Below, piece by piece: positions 34,122 through 43,847 of a stretch of 64,000 nt of DNA (position 1 is the stretch's first letter; every line of letters starts with the position of its first letter). Both the position numbers and the translations under genes were made by a program. The notes beneath the pieces were generated by a model. That model was not told the origin of the DNA. It did no database searches and saw only the letters and a program-made list of their open reading frames with translations. This stretch comes from Erythroxylum novogranatense (taxonomy: Eukaryota > Streptophyta > Magnoliopsida > Malpighiales > Erythroxylaceae): assembly GCA_029891385.1 (NCBI GenBank), contig CM057232.1, positions 67,953,824 to 68,017,823 on the forward strand, read 5' to 3'.

Positions 34122-36943
34122 ATGCCAGAAGAAAGAGGGAGTGATCTCTTTTCCCTTGAACTTCATCAATTAACTCCTTCTGTTGTAAAGCCCACTGAGC
34201 TTGAGCTCAAACCTCTCCCTCCAACCTTAAAGTATGCTTTTCTTGAGTCTAGTAAGAAATTACCTGTAATAATTGCTAGTAACTTGTCCGACACTGATGA
34301 AGAGAGACTCATGAATGTTTTGAGGAAACACAAGAGAGCTATAGGGTGGACTTTAGCAGATATACCAGGTATTAGCCCAGCCATTTGCACGCATAGAATC
34401 TTACTGAGTGAAGGGTCAAAATCGGTGAGGCAACATCAAAGAAGACTTAACCCACTTATCTTAGATGTTGTGAAGAAAGAAATAACGAAGTTGTTGAGTC
34501 TGAGGATAATATATCCCATTTACGATAGTGAGTGGGTTAGTCCGATTCATGTAGTGCCGAAAAAGAGTGGAATAACAGTGGTCAAAAATGATAGGAATGA
34601 GCTTATCCCTACTAGGGTGCAAAATTTGTGGCGTGTGTGCATAGATTATAGACGATTAAATGATGCCACCAGAAAAGACCATTTTCCTCTTCCATTTATT
34701 GATCAAATGCTTGAGCGGCTTGCAGGTAAGTCACATTACAGTTTCTTGGATGGTTTCTCTGGATACTTTCAGGTACCCATAGCACCGGAGGACTAGGACA
34801 AGACTACATTTACATGTCCTTTTGGCACCTTTGCATATCGAAGGATGCCTTTTGGTTTATGTAATGCTCCAGGAACTTTCCAACGTTGTGTGATGGCTGT
34901 TTTCTGTGAATTTTTGGAGGAATGTATGGAAGTATTTATGGATGATTTTACTGTTTATGGTGATTCTTTTGATGCTTTTTTGTCTAGCCTTGAAAAAGTT
35001 TTACGAAGATGCATTGAAAAGAATTTGATTTTGAACTTTGAGAAATGTCATTTCATGGTAAGTGAAGGTATTGTGCTTGGCCATTTAATTTCTAGCAAGG
35101 GGATTGAGGTGGATAAAGCTAAGATTGAGGTTATATCTTCTTTGCCTTACCCTACTTGTATTCATGACATACGTTCATTTTTAGGTCATGCAGGATTTTA
35201 CAGGCGCTTCATTAAGGATTTCAGCAAAATTGCGTTACCTCTTTCCAAGCTTTTACAAAAAGATGAAAAGTTTGACTTTGATGATTCTTGCAAGAGTGCT
35301 TTCAATATGCTGAAATCGAAACTCATTTCTCCACCTATTTTAGTTGCTCCTGATTGGAATTTACCTTTTGAGCTTTCATGTGATGCATCTAATTGTTCTG
35401 TAGGAGCAATGCTGGGACAATGAGAGGAGAGGTTACCAAGGGATATTGCATACGCCTCGAAGACACTAGATCCAGCTCAGATCAATTATACAACCATTGA
35501 AAAAGAGTTGTTTGCAGTAGTTTTTGCTTTAGAAAAATTTAGGCAATATCTGTTGAACTCACATGTTACTATTTTTACTGATCATGCAGTTGTTTGGTAC
35601 CTCCTCAAGAAACCATAATCCAAGCCTAGACTGATACGGTGGGCATTGTTGCTCCAAGAATTTGATATCGAGATTAAGGATCGTGCGGGAGCAGCAAACC
35701 ACGTGGCTGATCATTTGAGCAGGCTACCCAATGACACACAGGGAGTGGATTCGTCTGACCTTACCTATGATTCATTTCCTGATTCAGTCCTATGTGCTTC
35801 AATTGTTAAAGAACCTTGGTATGCTCATATTATTAACTACCTAATATCTGGACTGACTCCTCCTTTTATGTCTCAGGCACAAGCTCGACATTACATTTCG
35901 GCTTGTCATTCAATGGTTTGTGGTGGGCATTTCAGTGCAAGAAAAACATCTAGGAAGGTCCTCGAGTCTGGTTTCTATTGGCCTACCCTTTTTAAGGATT
36001 CATTTAATTTTTGTCGGTCATGTGATAAATGTCAACATTTTGGAGGATTAGGAAAAAGACATGAAATGCCACAATAACCCCTCTTATTTTGTGAAATCTT
36101 TGATATTTGGGGAATTGATTTCATGGGTCCATTTCTCCCTTCTTTTGGATTTGTGTATATTCTTTTGGCTGTGGATTATGTGTCAAAATGGATAGAGGCC
36201 ATCCCCACTAGAAAAGATGATGCTCAAGCCGTGTCTAAGTTTCTTAAGTCCAACATCTTTTGTCGGTTTGGTATACCTAGAGCTGTAGTGAGTGATAGGG
36301 GAACCCATTTTTGTAATAGAGTCATTGACAACTTATTTTCGAAATTTGGGGTCACTCACAAAATCTCCATTGCCTATCACCCGCAAACCAATGGACAAGC
36401 CGAAGTTTCCAACAGAGAGGTGAAGCACATTTTAGAGAAAATAGTAAAGCCATCCAAGAAGGATTGGAGCCTTCGCCTCGAGGAAGCACTTTGGGCATAT
36501 GGGACTGCATATAAATCTCCAATAGGTATGTCCCCTTACCGTTTGATTTATGGAAAGGCTTGTCATTTACCTGTAGAGTTGGAGCACAAAGCATATTGGG
36601 CAATCAAACAATGCAATATGGATTTGGAATCTTCCGGCATGGAGAGGAAGTTGCAACTTCAAGAGCTTGAGGAGTTAAGGTTAGAGGCATATGAGCATGC
36701 ACGACTCTACAAAGAAAAATCCAAATTGATGCATGACAAGATCATTCGGAGGAAGAGTTTCAAAGAGGGAGATAAAGTCCTGTTATTCAAAGCTCGTTTC
36801 ACTTTCAAACATGGGACTTTTAATACTCGTTGGGAGGACCGTGCTTGGTCACAAAGGTGCACAACTTTGGTATGGTAGAGCTTTTACATGAGGCAACTGG
36901 AACTGACTCAAGGTCAGCGGTCATCTTTGAAGCTCTACTATGA
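34122..36943 (+). pseudogene. Element F pol: reverse transcriptase, RNase H, integrase; four stops
   Basis: One frame covers 34,122-36,878, interrupted by TAG at 34,794, TGA at 35,421, TAA at 35,616 and TAA at 36,075. A one-base shift near 36,835 moves the end into another frame, ending at TGA 36,941-36,943. Domains in order: reverse transcriptase (SEWVSPIHVVPKK, CIDYRRLND, FMDD at 34,935-34,946, FLGHAGFYRRF), RNase H ([38 protein letters not shown]), integrase zinc-binding region ([15 protein letters not shown]), catalytic core ([30 protein letters not shown]) and tail. Catalytic residues are visible; only the stops and the shift disable it. Three stops fit C-to-T change of CAG, CGA or CAA. 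Confidence 0.93.
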
Positions 36944-38478
36944 GAACCAAAATCACCATGAATATCGAGTTTTCCGTCTCCTTTGCTTGTTTCTTTACTT
37001 TTGTGTTTTGCACTTACTTTGTGTAGCTCTTAGATAGATAGCTTCCTTGTTTTCTTTTCGTTTTCCTATCACCCTTTATGCCCTTCATGAGCTTACGAAT
37101 TTATGCTTCTTTTCCATCTTCATTGAGGACAATGTGTGATTCAAGTGTGGGGGAGTTGTCTCCCTATTATTTTTCACATTGCATGCCTGTTGCTATTGTG
37201 TTTCATTGAGGACATATGAATTGTGGCAATTGGTGCGTTCTGCTGATTACTTGGTGCATTTTCTGTCATTCTACATTCCTTCGCCGCGACGAGTGTCTAC
37301 ACGTCGCGGCGAAGCGTTCTTCAATTCGACCACGACACTCATGCATGAATGATTCTGTGCTTAATTCTTCCACTCATTTCAAATTTTTCTTGCACTGGAC
37401 TTTTGTGACTTTTGTTTTCAAAGTCTTTACTAGTTTCAAAACGATACTTGAGTTATTGAAAACATCTTCCATTCTTTTAATGATAATTGGACTTAAACAA
37501 AATCTTGCTTTCAACGTTTTTAATACAACGTAAATGAAAGCATGCTAACAAAGTGGCATTTTAAGTTTTTGAGACTTGAGATTGTTCATTGAGATCATAC
37601 CCTTGTGGAAGGATATTTGAGCCCATAATTTTCATTCTATCTTTGTGTGTATCTTCTTATTTCATTTTTTTTCCAGAACTTGTTTTAATTCTTACTTGAA
37701 GCTTAATGAACTGGATTTTTGCGGATGTGATAGAGGCGTTCTTTCTTAAACCCATTTCCCAAACACCGTCCCTTGCACATTTATCCCTTGTTAGCCCCTT
37801 TGAGCCTTCCTATTATGAGCATTTGCATTCATACCTTTGTGGTGTCATTGGTTATGTTGCTTATTTCAAAATAATATGTCAAAAAAAAATTGATGATGAA
37901 TTTTGTGTTTCCAGAAAGAGACAATGTCTCTAAAATGTCCAATAAAAAAAAAAGAGAAAAGAGCAAAAGCAGAAGAAAAGAGAAAGAAAGAAAAGAATAA
38001 TGTTGCATTCTGTTTATGCAATTGTTTAGTTTGAATTCTACAGATGACATCAGTTCACATTTAGTGCATATGCTTATATTTTCTTTCTTTTACTTTACCC
38101 ATTCATTTAGCCTTCCATACATTACAACCCTCAAAGTCCTCTTGATCTTCAAAATGATAGTTCTTATGGTGGAGAAATAGAATTGACACAAGCCTATGGA
38201 GGAGGTGGATTAAGTAGATTGAGAGAAAAAATATCCCTAGACACAAGTGAGCTGAGTGCAAACACTATACCTTGAGTGCTTCTCTTTTGTTCAATCTCTT
38301 GTACTTGGATTCTTTCAATGTTTATTTTAGTAGCACTCTTTCATTTTACTTTGGTTGAATTCTGAGGAAGTAACTTGCGTCAATTTCCTTTTATTGTTTT
38401 GAGCATGGGTAGATATTTTCTTTTTCTCTTGCACTCTTTTTGACTCTTGTAAAACTTTGTCCAGGAGTACAAAGGTCT
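36944..38478 (+). other. Element F 3' non-coding region
   Basis: No envelope-like product is recognisable; the open frames here (the longest about 105 codons) lack signal peptide plus membrane-anchor architecture and do not fit a gene. The region holds a polypurine-like AAGTGTGGGGGA at 37,142-37,153, a CG-rich inverted repeat at 37,279-37,314 and a purine run at about 37,944-38,000. Confidence 0.6.
37279..37314. repeat. 13-bp inverted repeat of the CGTCGCGGCGA motif
   Basis: CTTCGCCGCGACG at 37,279-37,291 is exactly complementary to CGTCGCGGCGAAG at 37,302-37,314, separated by ten bases. It is the same motif that forms the LTR arrays of F and B, here as two head-to-head units outside the LTR. 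Confidence 0.8.
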
Positions 38479-38493
38479 AAGTGTGGGGGAATT
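38479..38493 (+). other. Polypurine tract of element F
   Basis: AAGTGTGGGGGAATT lies immediately upstream of the 3' LTR, the expected plus-strand primer. Confidence 0.85.
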
Positions 38494-40015
38494 TGATTGA
38501 GCCAAGTTTATATAATAAATTGGCTACATTTTCATAGCTACTTATGCATATGTTGACTCCTTATTGATGATTTTTGTGCTTAAATTGGTTCCTCATACTG
38601 AGTTCTTTCAATTCTCAATTTGTCAGTAAATTGTCATGATTTGATACTTATTTTTCCATAGTTTTTATTGGGAAAATTGATACTGCAAATTGTTGTTATT
38701 ATTTTGTTGCAGGAACAAAGGAGTCAACGTCAGGAAGTCAACAGTCAAGGTCTGTCCGCACGTTGCGACGCATGGCGTCTCACACGTCGCTGCGAACACA
38801 CTTCCACGTGTCGCGGAGCATGACGATGCAGACGACGCGACGAGCAGACGAGTGCACACGTCGCGACGAATTTAATTCATTTATCTTATTAAATCATGAC
38901 GTCTGGCGGATACCCAACCTGTTTATGGAAAGTCTGTCTCACTGTTACAACTCGAGCCCGTGACCCATCATATAAGAGCTTCCATTTTTAGGTTACGGGT
39001 ATGCGAAGAAAGACGAACACACAGAGAGACAATACAGACGAAAATATACTGAACGAGAGTGACGGCTTGGAACGTAGACTCTGGAGCAGAAGACCTCCAC
39101 ATTCTCATCGTCGTCCATCATTATCACCACAGTCATCATCATCACCGTCAGCGTCTTCTGCAACATGAGTCTCGTTCATTCTCCAGCATCCGATCGATTG
39201 ACCGGAGACATGCGTAGCTAAATCGTCCGTCCTCTTGAAGATGTAGCAATGGCTTGAGTTTACAGAGCTTCGAAGGGGAGTAATCATTTAGTGTCGAAAG
39301 TTTAGTTATATCTGTGTAATGTCTTAGTTAGAGATTGCATCGGTGTAGCTAGATTAGCATGGTTATAGTTTAATCATGTGTTGAACACTATTTTGAAATT
39401 TGGACGAGTATTCTGTAGAACTTTTGTGCTTAATATATGAAGTTTCATATATTTCATTGGATTTTGCATCTACGGTTTTAATCTGCCTAGTTGTGTTTGA
39501 TTGAGATTGTTGTGTTCTATTCAATCGACCAATTGCATTTGCTTGTCTAATTTTCACACTAAGGTTTTTAACAAAGATTTAAATGATGGAGTTCATTAAT
39601 TAAATCTTTGGACCTAAAGAGTCTTTTAGGGTTGATCTTTCAAAACTTAGTGGATTGTATCCCCGAAAACTATTTTTAAACTGTGATAGCCTGAGCCTCA
39701 TTTTCAAGAGGATTTTATCAATTTGATTTTATCCGATTCTTTGTTTATTGCATTATAACAAAAATCCCAAAAATATTCTTTTATACTTTTTGTTAAATTT
39801 TGATTACTTCACCGGTTTCGACCAAATTACCAAAACCCCCGTTTATCAACTTCAATTGCAATTTTTGACATTTAGGCTAGATTAGATCATTTTCATTTGG
39901 TTCCAATTAAGTGAGACGACCCGAGGCTGCATCCTACACCGCAATCTTGGAATTTATTCTATTTGACCGGTTTCCAAGGATCGATCCTAAGATCGCATCG
40001 ACAGAACCGCGATCA
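38494..40015 (+). repeat. Element F 3' LTR
   Basis: Starts TGATTGAGCC and ends GCGATCA. It is collinear with the 5' LTR and carries an additional 34 bp near 39,569-39,603. Confidence 0.95.
38758..38870 (+). repeat. CGTCGCGGCGA array (F 3' LTR)
   Basis: Same five positions as in the 5' LTR, with changes at several CG steps (for example ACGTTGCGACG for ACATCGCGA, and CACGTCGCTGCGAA for CACGTCGCGGCGAA). Confidence 0.8.
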
Positions 40016-40020
40016 ATGTG
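40016..40020 (+). repeat. Target-site duplication ATGTG (right), element F
   Basis: Second copy of the duplication flanking F, continuous with the rest of the E LTR. Confidence 0.92.
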
Positions 40021-40622
40021 CACTACATATGATATGAATGATTATAATGTGTTGAATGTAAAATGAGAAATGATTAATCAAGTGTATGTGATTATTAGAT
40101 AAATGATGTAAATTATGTGTTATGTGATAGAGTGAGCCATTTTACATGGTCACTCACTGAGTTCGCAAAACTCACCCAAAATTTGCAATATTTTTTAGGC
40201 TCAGAAGAGTTAAACCGTTGGGTAAATGGGAGTATAACCATTGCATTCAAGTAAGAGGTAGAGGTCGATATCAGTTTGCATCTGCATTTGTATTTTCTTA
40301 TTTTTGTATAAAATTATATATTTCGCAATTTCTGTACAATATGTATTCAAATAAGTCCATATGTAATAACTGGTGAAATTTGAAAATGTTTTGTAAAAGA
40401 GATTGATCAAAGTGTAATGACGATTGTGATTTCGAGTTTTATGAACTAAAAGTATGAGCCCGATTTGATTACTAATTTTCGCATATGCGTATAATAAATG
40501 TGAAAAAAATTGTACTGAGTTTCAATGAGTTTTGACTATTCTAGCATGCCACCCTCGTGGGGTATGCACTTAGATATCTCTTAGAAAATCGGGTACGTGT
40601 CTTACGAGAGTGGGGTGCTACA
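40016..40622 (+). repeat. Element E 5' LTR, right part
   Basis: Contains the GAGTTCGCAAAACTCACCC block and acceptor-like TATTTTTTAG ending at 40,198, both paralleled in B (19,261-19,298) and A (10,801-10,839), and ends GGGGTGCTACA. Confidence 0.85.
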
Positions 40623-40625
40623 ATT

Positions 40626-40639
40626 TGGTATTAGAGCGC
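40626..40639 (+). other. Primer-binding site of element E
   Basis: TGGTATTAGAGCGC lies three bases after the LTR end. It has one T for C compared with the site in B (TGGTATCAGAGC), consistent with age or C-to-T decay. Confidence 0.82.
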
Positions 40640-43190
40640 AAAATTAGTATCTTACATCAACGTTTTCAAAATATATGTCAAGTTACATGCATTTTAGTCA
40701 TGTCATAGTAGACAGTAGAAACTGATCCCCAGTCTGAGTCACATTTATATGAGTCATATGTATGAACATTCCTTAAGAATTTGAGCTCTTATAAGCATTG
40801 AGAAGAATGATGCTCTATCAAAATTTGAAGAAATGAAGTTTTATGGATATTTAGAAATGAGAAATAACATCTGGTTCTATATAATAGATAAAGGTTTACT
40901 ACATTTATATGTGTGGTTATATTATTGAACATGATATCAATATTGTACTGTGATGGTATACCCTTGAATGAGATATAGATGTGAATGTATTATCGTGGAT
41001 TGATTGAGGAAAATAAGGATATAAGTAGAAATGATGAGATTAAAGCATATAAGTAAAGTTGAAAGAAAATAAATTTTTCTATGACCTTGAAAGCTTGAAC
41101 TTGGATATAGAATGGTTGTGTGAGTATCGTGATGAGAGTTTATGATTCAGTATAAGAAGACATTAGGGGAATTGAGACCAAATTTTCATAATGATTATGC
41201 ATCAATAATTCTAAATTGATTGAGGATATATATATATATATGGGAAATGAAATAGACATAATTGACTTTACAAAAGATGAATGATGTGTAGTAAGGAGAA
41301 AGTTAGAAATGCATATAAGATAGGATTTTATGCAAAAGCCCCCTAAGTTAAGTTAATTTGTTATCGTGAGTACATATTTGATAATGGGATTATAATGACA
41401 AGTGAGAATATTGGGCACAAATGTATTATATGTGTGGGATAATATAGGAAACAATTTATGACTTATTGAATATTGTTAGTCATGGTTCCCATAGTTCAAA
41501 GTCTAAGATGACTTAGAGTAATACATGAAAGTTCTAATAGTAATCAATCGAGGATAGATTGAGATTATTAATGATGTTACTATGGGTGATGAATTTTGTG
41601 AAAAAGAGAAGAAGGGCACGATCATGGCACAGTCCCCACAATTGAGGACAGATACAAAAGGAGAATTGTTGTCCTGAATCAAATGAGATTAAGGTATCTT
41701 AAAGATAAGTTATTAATTAGTGAATTGTCTTAAAGACATCTCTGGAAAAGACGGAATAATCTTGATGATACATATCAAGGTATTATAGTAAATGAATTGC
41801 TTAATGCTTTATTAAGCCATATCAGAAAGGATATTCTTATCATATAAGTTATGACATAAATTGATCTTAAAGAGATATTATGAATAGTTGAAATTGATCT
41901 CCTTAAGGTTACTAAGAATGTCTGATAAGTAGTGATGGAAACAGTGGATTGATAAAGGTTACATGAATAATATAGATGAAAGTAACAAGAAATCTTCTTT
42001 CAAAGAAGAATTTCACCGAATTAGATTAAGCGAACCAGATAGTTTATTCTTAAGAATGATCAATGAAGGAATAAATTAGAAATGATGTTGGAGTCCTAAT
42101 CCTAACAGAGACTCAAGCATAAGAGATGGAATATGCTACTGAGAGTGTATGCATTTTGTTGATGTAAAGTATCTAACTAAGGGAATGGATTCTTGAATTT
42201 GAGGTGACATTAAGTATAAAAGATACAAATCAAATTTGATGATGTGTTACCAACACAGGAAGTTAATATTGCAATGAAATTGAAATGTGTGGAGAAACTA
42301 GAACGAATGAGCAGACATTAAAACAAGTCAATGTAAAATCAGAGGAAATCGAATGAATGGAGAAAATCATTTAAGAAACTAAGTTAATTGGGAAACTAAA
42401 ATTAACATGAGATAATATTAAATCTTTGAGGAATTTGTTACCTAAGGAATTACGAGAACAAATCATGGGCATAAAAAAATTTGAGTTATATCTGTCAGAG
42501 TTAACAATGCCCTCATAGCATTAGGGTATTGAAGTTTAAAGAGATCCAAGCAAAATTGTATCAATTAGTGACTATGATCATAAAAGATATTTTGAGTGTA
42601 TTTGAAAAGTTAAAAAGAATATTTTGAATACTTGAGGAAATCCTACATATCACAAAGGTAGAAACAATTCTATACCAATTTCAGTAGGAGTGAATCTTAG
42701 CTTGATTGAATAAAATGTTGGATTGTATAGTGTCTGAACATAGCATGTTGGGAGACCCAAGAAAATAGAGGTAATTATGAAGTGAGAAACCCTAAGTAAT
42801 ATATATAGAGAATTTTGAGGAATTATAACACCGATATTAATTATATCTTCTGGATATGGAGATTTTGTAGTATACAATGATGTTCATATAAGAGATTAGG
42901 ATAAAATTCAATGTAGCATCATAAAGTGATTTTGTATACATAAAGACAATTAAGCCTCATGAGTTGATTATTTGATATATAAATTGAAACTTGCTACCTT
43001 AGTGATTGCTTGAAAGTTTGGAGAACAATTTGGAATTTATACAGATCATTAAAGTTTAAGGTAATTATGGAGTTTGAAAGAATTAAATATAAGGTGGAGA
43101 CAATGAATAGAGTTACTTAAAGATGATCATGTATAAATGAGTATTTCCCAGTAAAACTAGTGTTGTAATTTGATGCATTGAACAGAAATG
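40640..43190 (+). pseudogene. Element E interior: decayed, related to B interior
   Basis: The leader contains ACTGATCCCCAGTCT at about 40,721, the same distance from the LTR as in B (19,807). Later blocks also match B in order, for example TTTGATAATGGGATTATAATG near 41,387, a TCTTCTTTCAAAGAAGAA block near 41,991, and a GGAGTCCTAATCCTA block near 42,090. No reading frame of note survives. Beyond about 43,175 the similarity ends and minus-strand LTR sequence begins. Confidence 0.65.
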
Positions 43191-43194
43191 CCAT

Positions 43195-43800
43195 AACAAC
43201 ATCCCACTACCATAAGGCAAATACCCGAATACCCGAAGGACATTCAAGTACATACCCTATGATAATGGTATGTTGGAGCAAAAGCAAATCCAACTTATAC
43301 ATGGCATCACTAACATCATTAAAAAGTCAACAAATTTTGAAACCCTTCATTTCATTCATATACCTAATTTACATTGTTTCCTTTAGACAAATATTTACAA
43401 AATCTTTTATAGGGTCTAGCCAAAACTACAAAATACAAGACTCCACACTTATGGGGCCATCTAACAAACCTTTGAGCCATAACAAAATCCAAAGGGTCCT
43501 TAAGTCCTATCTAAAGCACTAGGTCTCCTATATTGAACCTGTAAAATCACATTGCAATTTTTGATGAGTTTTGCGAACTCAATGAGTTAACCATCATTGA
43601 TAATTTCACCGGATCACGTACACACATCACATATGCACAGATATTCATTCTAAACATCATAACTCACACAATATGGCACAACATAGGATCACTCAATATA
43701 GCTTTGCAAATCATTCATAGATTTCAGTCTTATATGAATGCTATATGTATGAGACTCACATTCGTTCTTATTATTGGGCATCGACTTGATTCCAGAACCC
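43195..43800 (-). repeat. LTR fragment I (E/B-like 3' part)
   Basis: On the minus strand this reads an ATCAATGATGGTTAACTCAT block, the GAGTTCGCAAAACTCATC block, an acceptor-like GATTTTACAG near 43,540, and ends ...TAGTGGGATGTTG near 43,195. This is the order seen at the end of the B and E LTRs. It is cut on both sides: E interior on the left and family H sequence on the right. No duplication could be assigned. Confidence 0.65.
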
Positions 43801-43831
43801 AACTCTTAAACCATTATCAATTCCTCTTCTT

Positions 43832-43843
43832 GCTCTGATACCA
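43832..43843 (-). other. Primer-binding site next to LTR H
   Basis: On the minus strand TGGTATCAGAGC follows GGATCCAACAGTTA. A second, altered site (TGGTATCATAGT, plus-strand 43,878-43,889) lies 46 bp upstream on the minus strand. Confidence 0.75.
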
Positions 43844-43847
43844 TAAC

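Larger units (their letters stand above)
29623..40015 (+). mobile_element. Element F: full-length Athila-type Ty3/gypsy retrotransposon
   Basis: F is 10,393 bp with LTRs of 1,488 and 1,522 bp, TGAT/ATCA ends, a TGGCGCCGTTGCCGGGGA primer site, gag, protease, reverse transcriptase, RNase H, integrase, a 1.5-kb non-coding tail, a polypurine tract and an ATGTG duplication. The reverse transcriptase wording (VCIDYRRLNDATRKDHFPLP) assigns it to the Athila group. It is the best preserved gypsy element here, yet has stops in gag and pol and at least two frameshifts. No envelope-like gene is evident downstream of pol. Confidence 0.95.
25663..43190 (+). mobile_element. Element E: 3'-truncated gypsy-like element split by F
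   Basis: E starts TGTTACATCCC at 25,663. Its 5' LTR runs to 29,622, is interrupted by element F, and resumes at 40,016 to end GTGCTACA at 40,622. A primer site and a B-like decayed interior follow to about 43,190. There the sequence passes into minus-strand LTR sequence, so the E 3' LTR is missing. Without F the LTR is about 4,562 bp. Confidence 0.82.

Noticed and set aside
37216..37933. Possible envelope-like gene downstream of F pol
   Set aside because: Athila elements often have one here, but the open frames are short, overlap non-coding motifs, and lack a signal peptide, a membrane anchor or family similarity that I can see.
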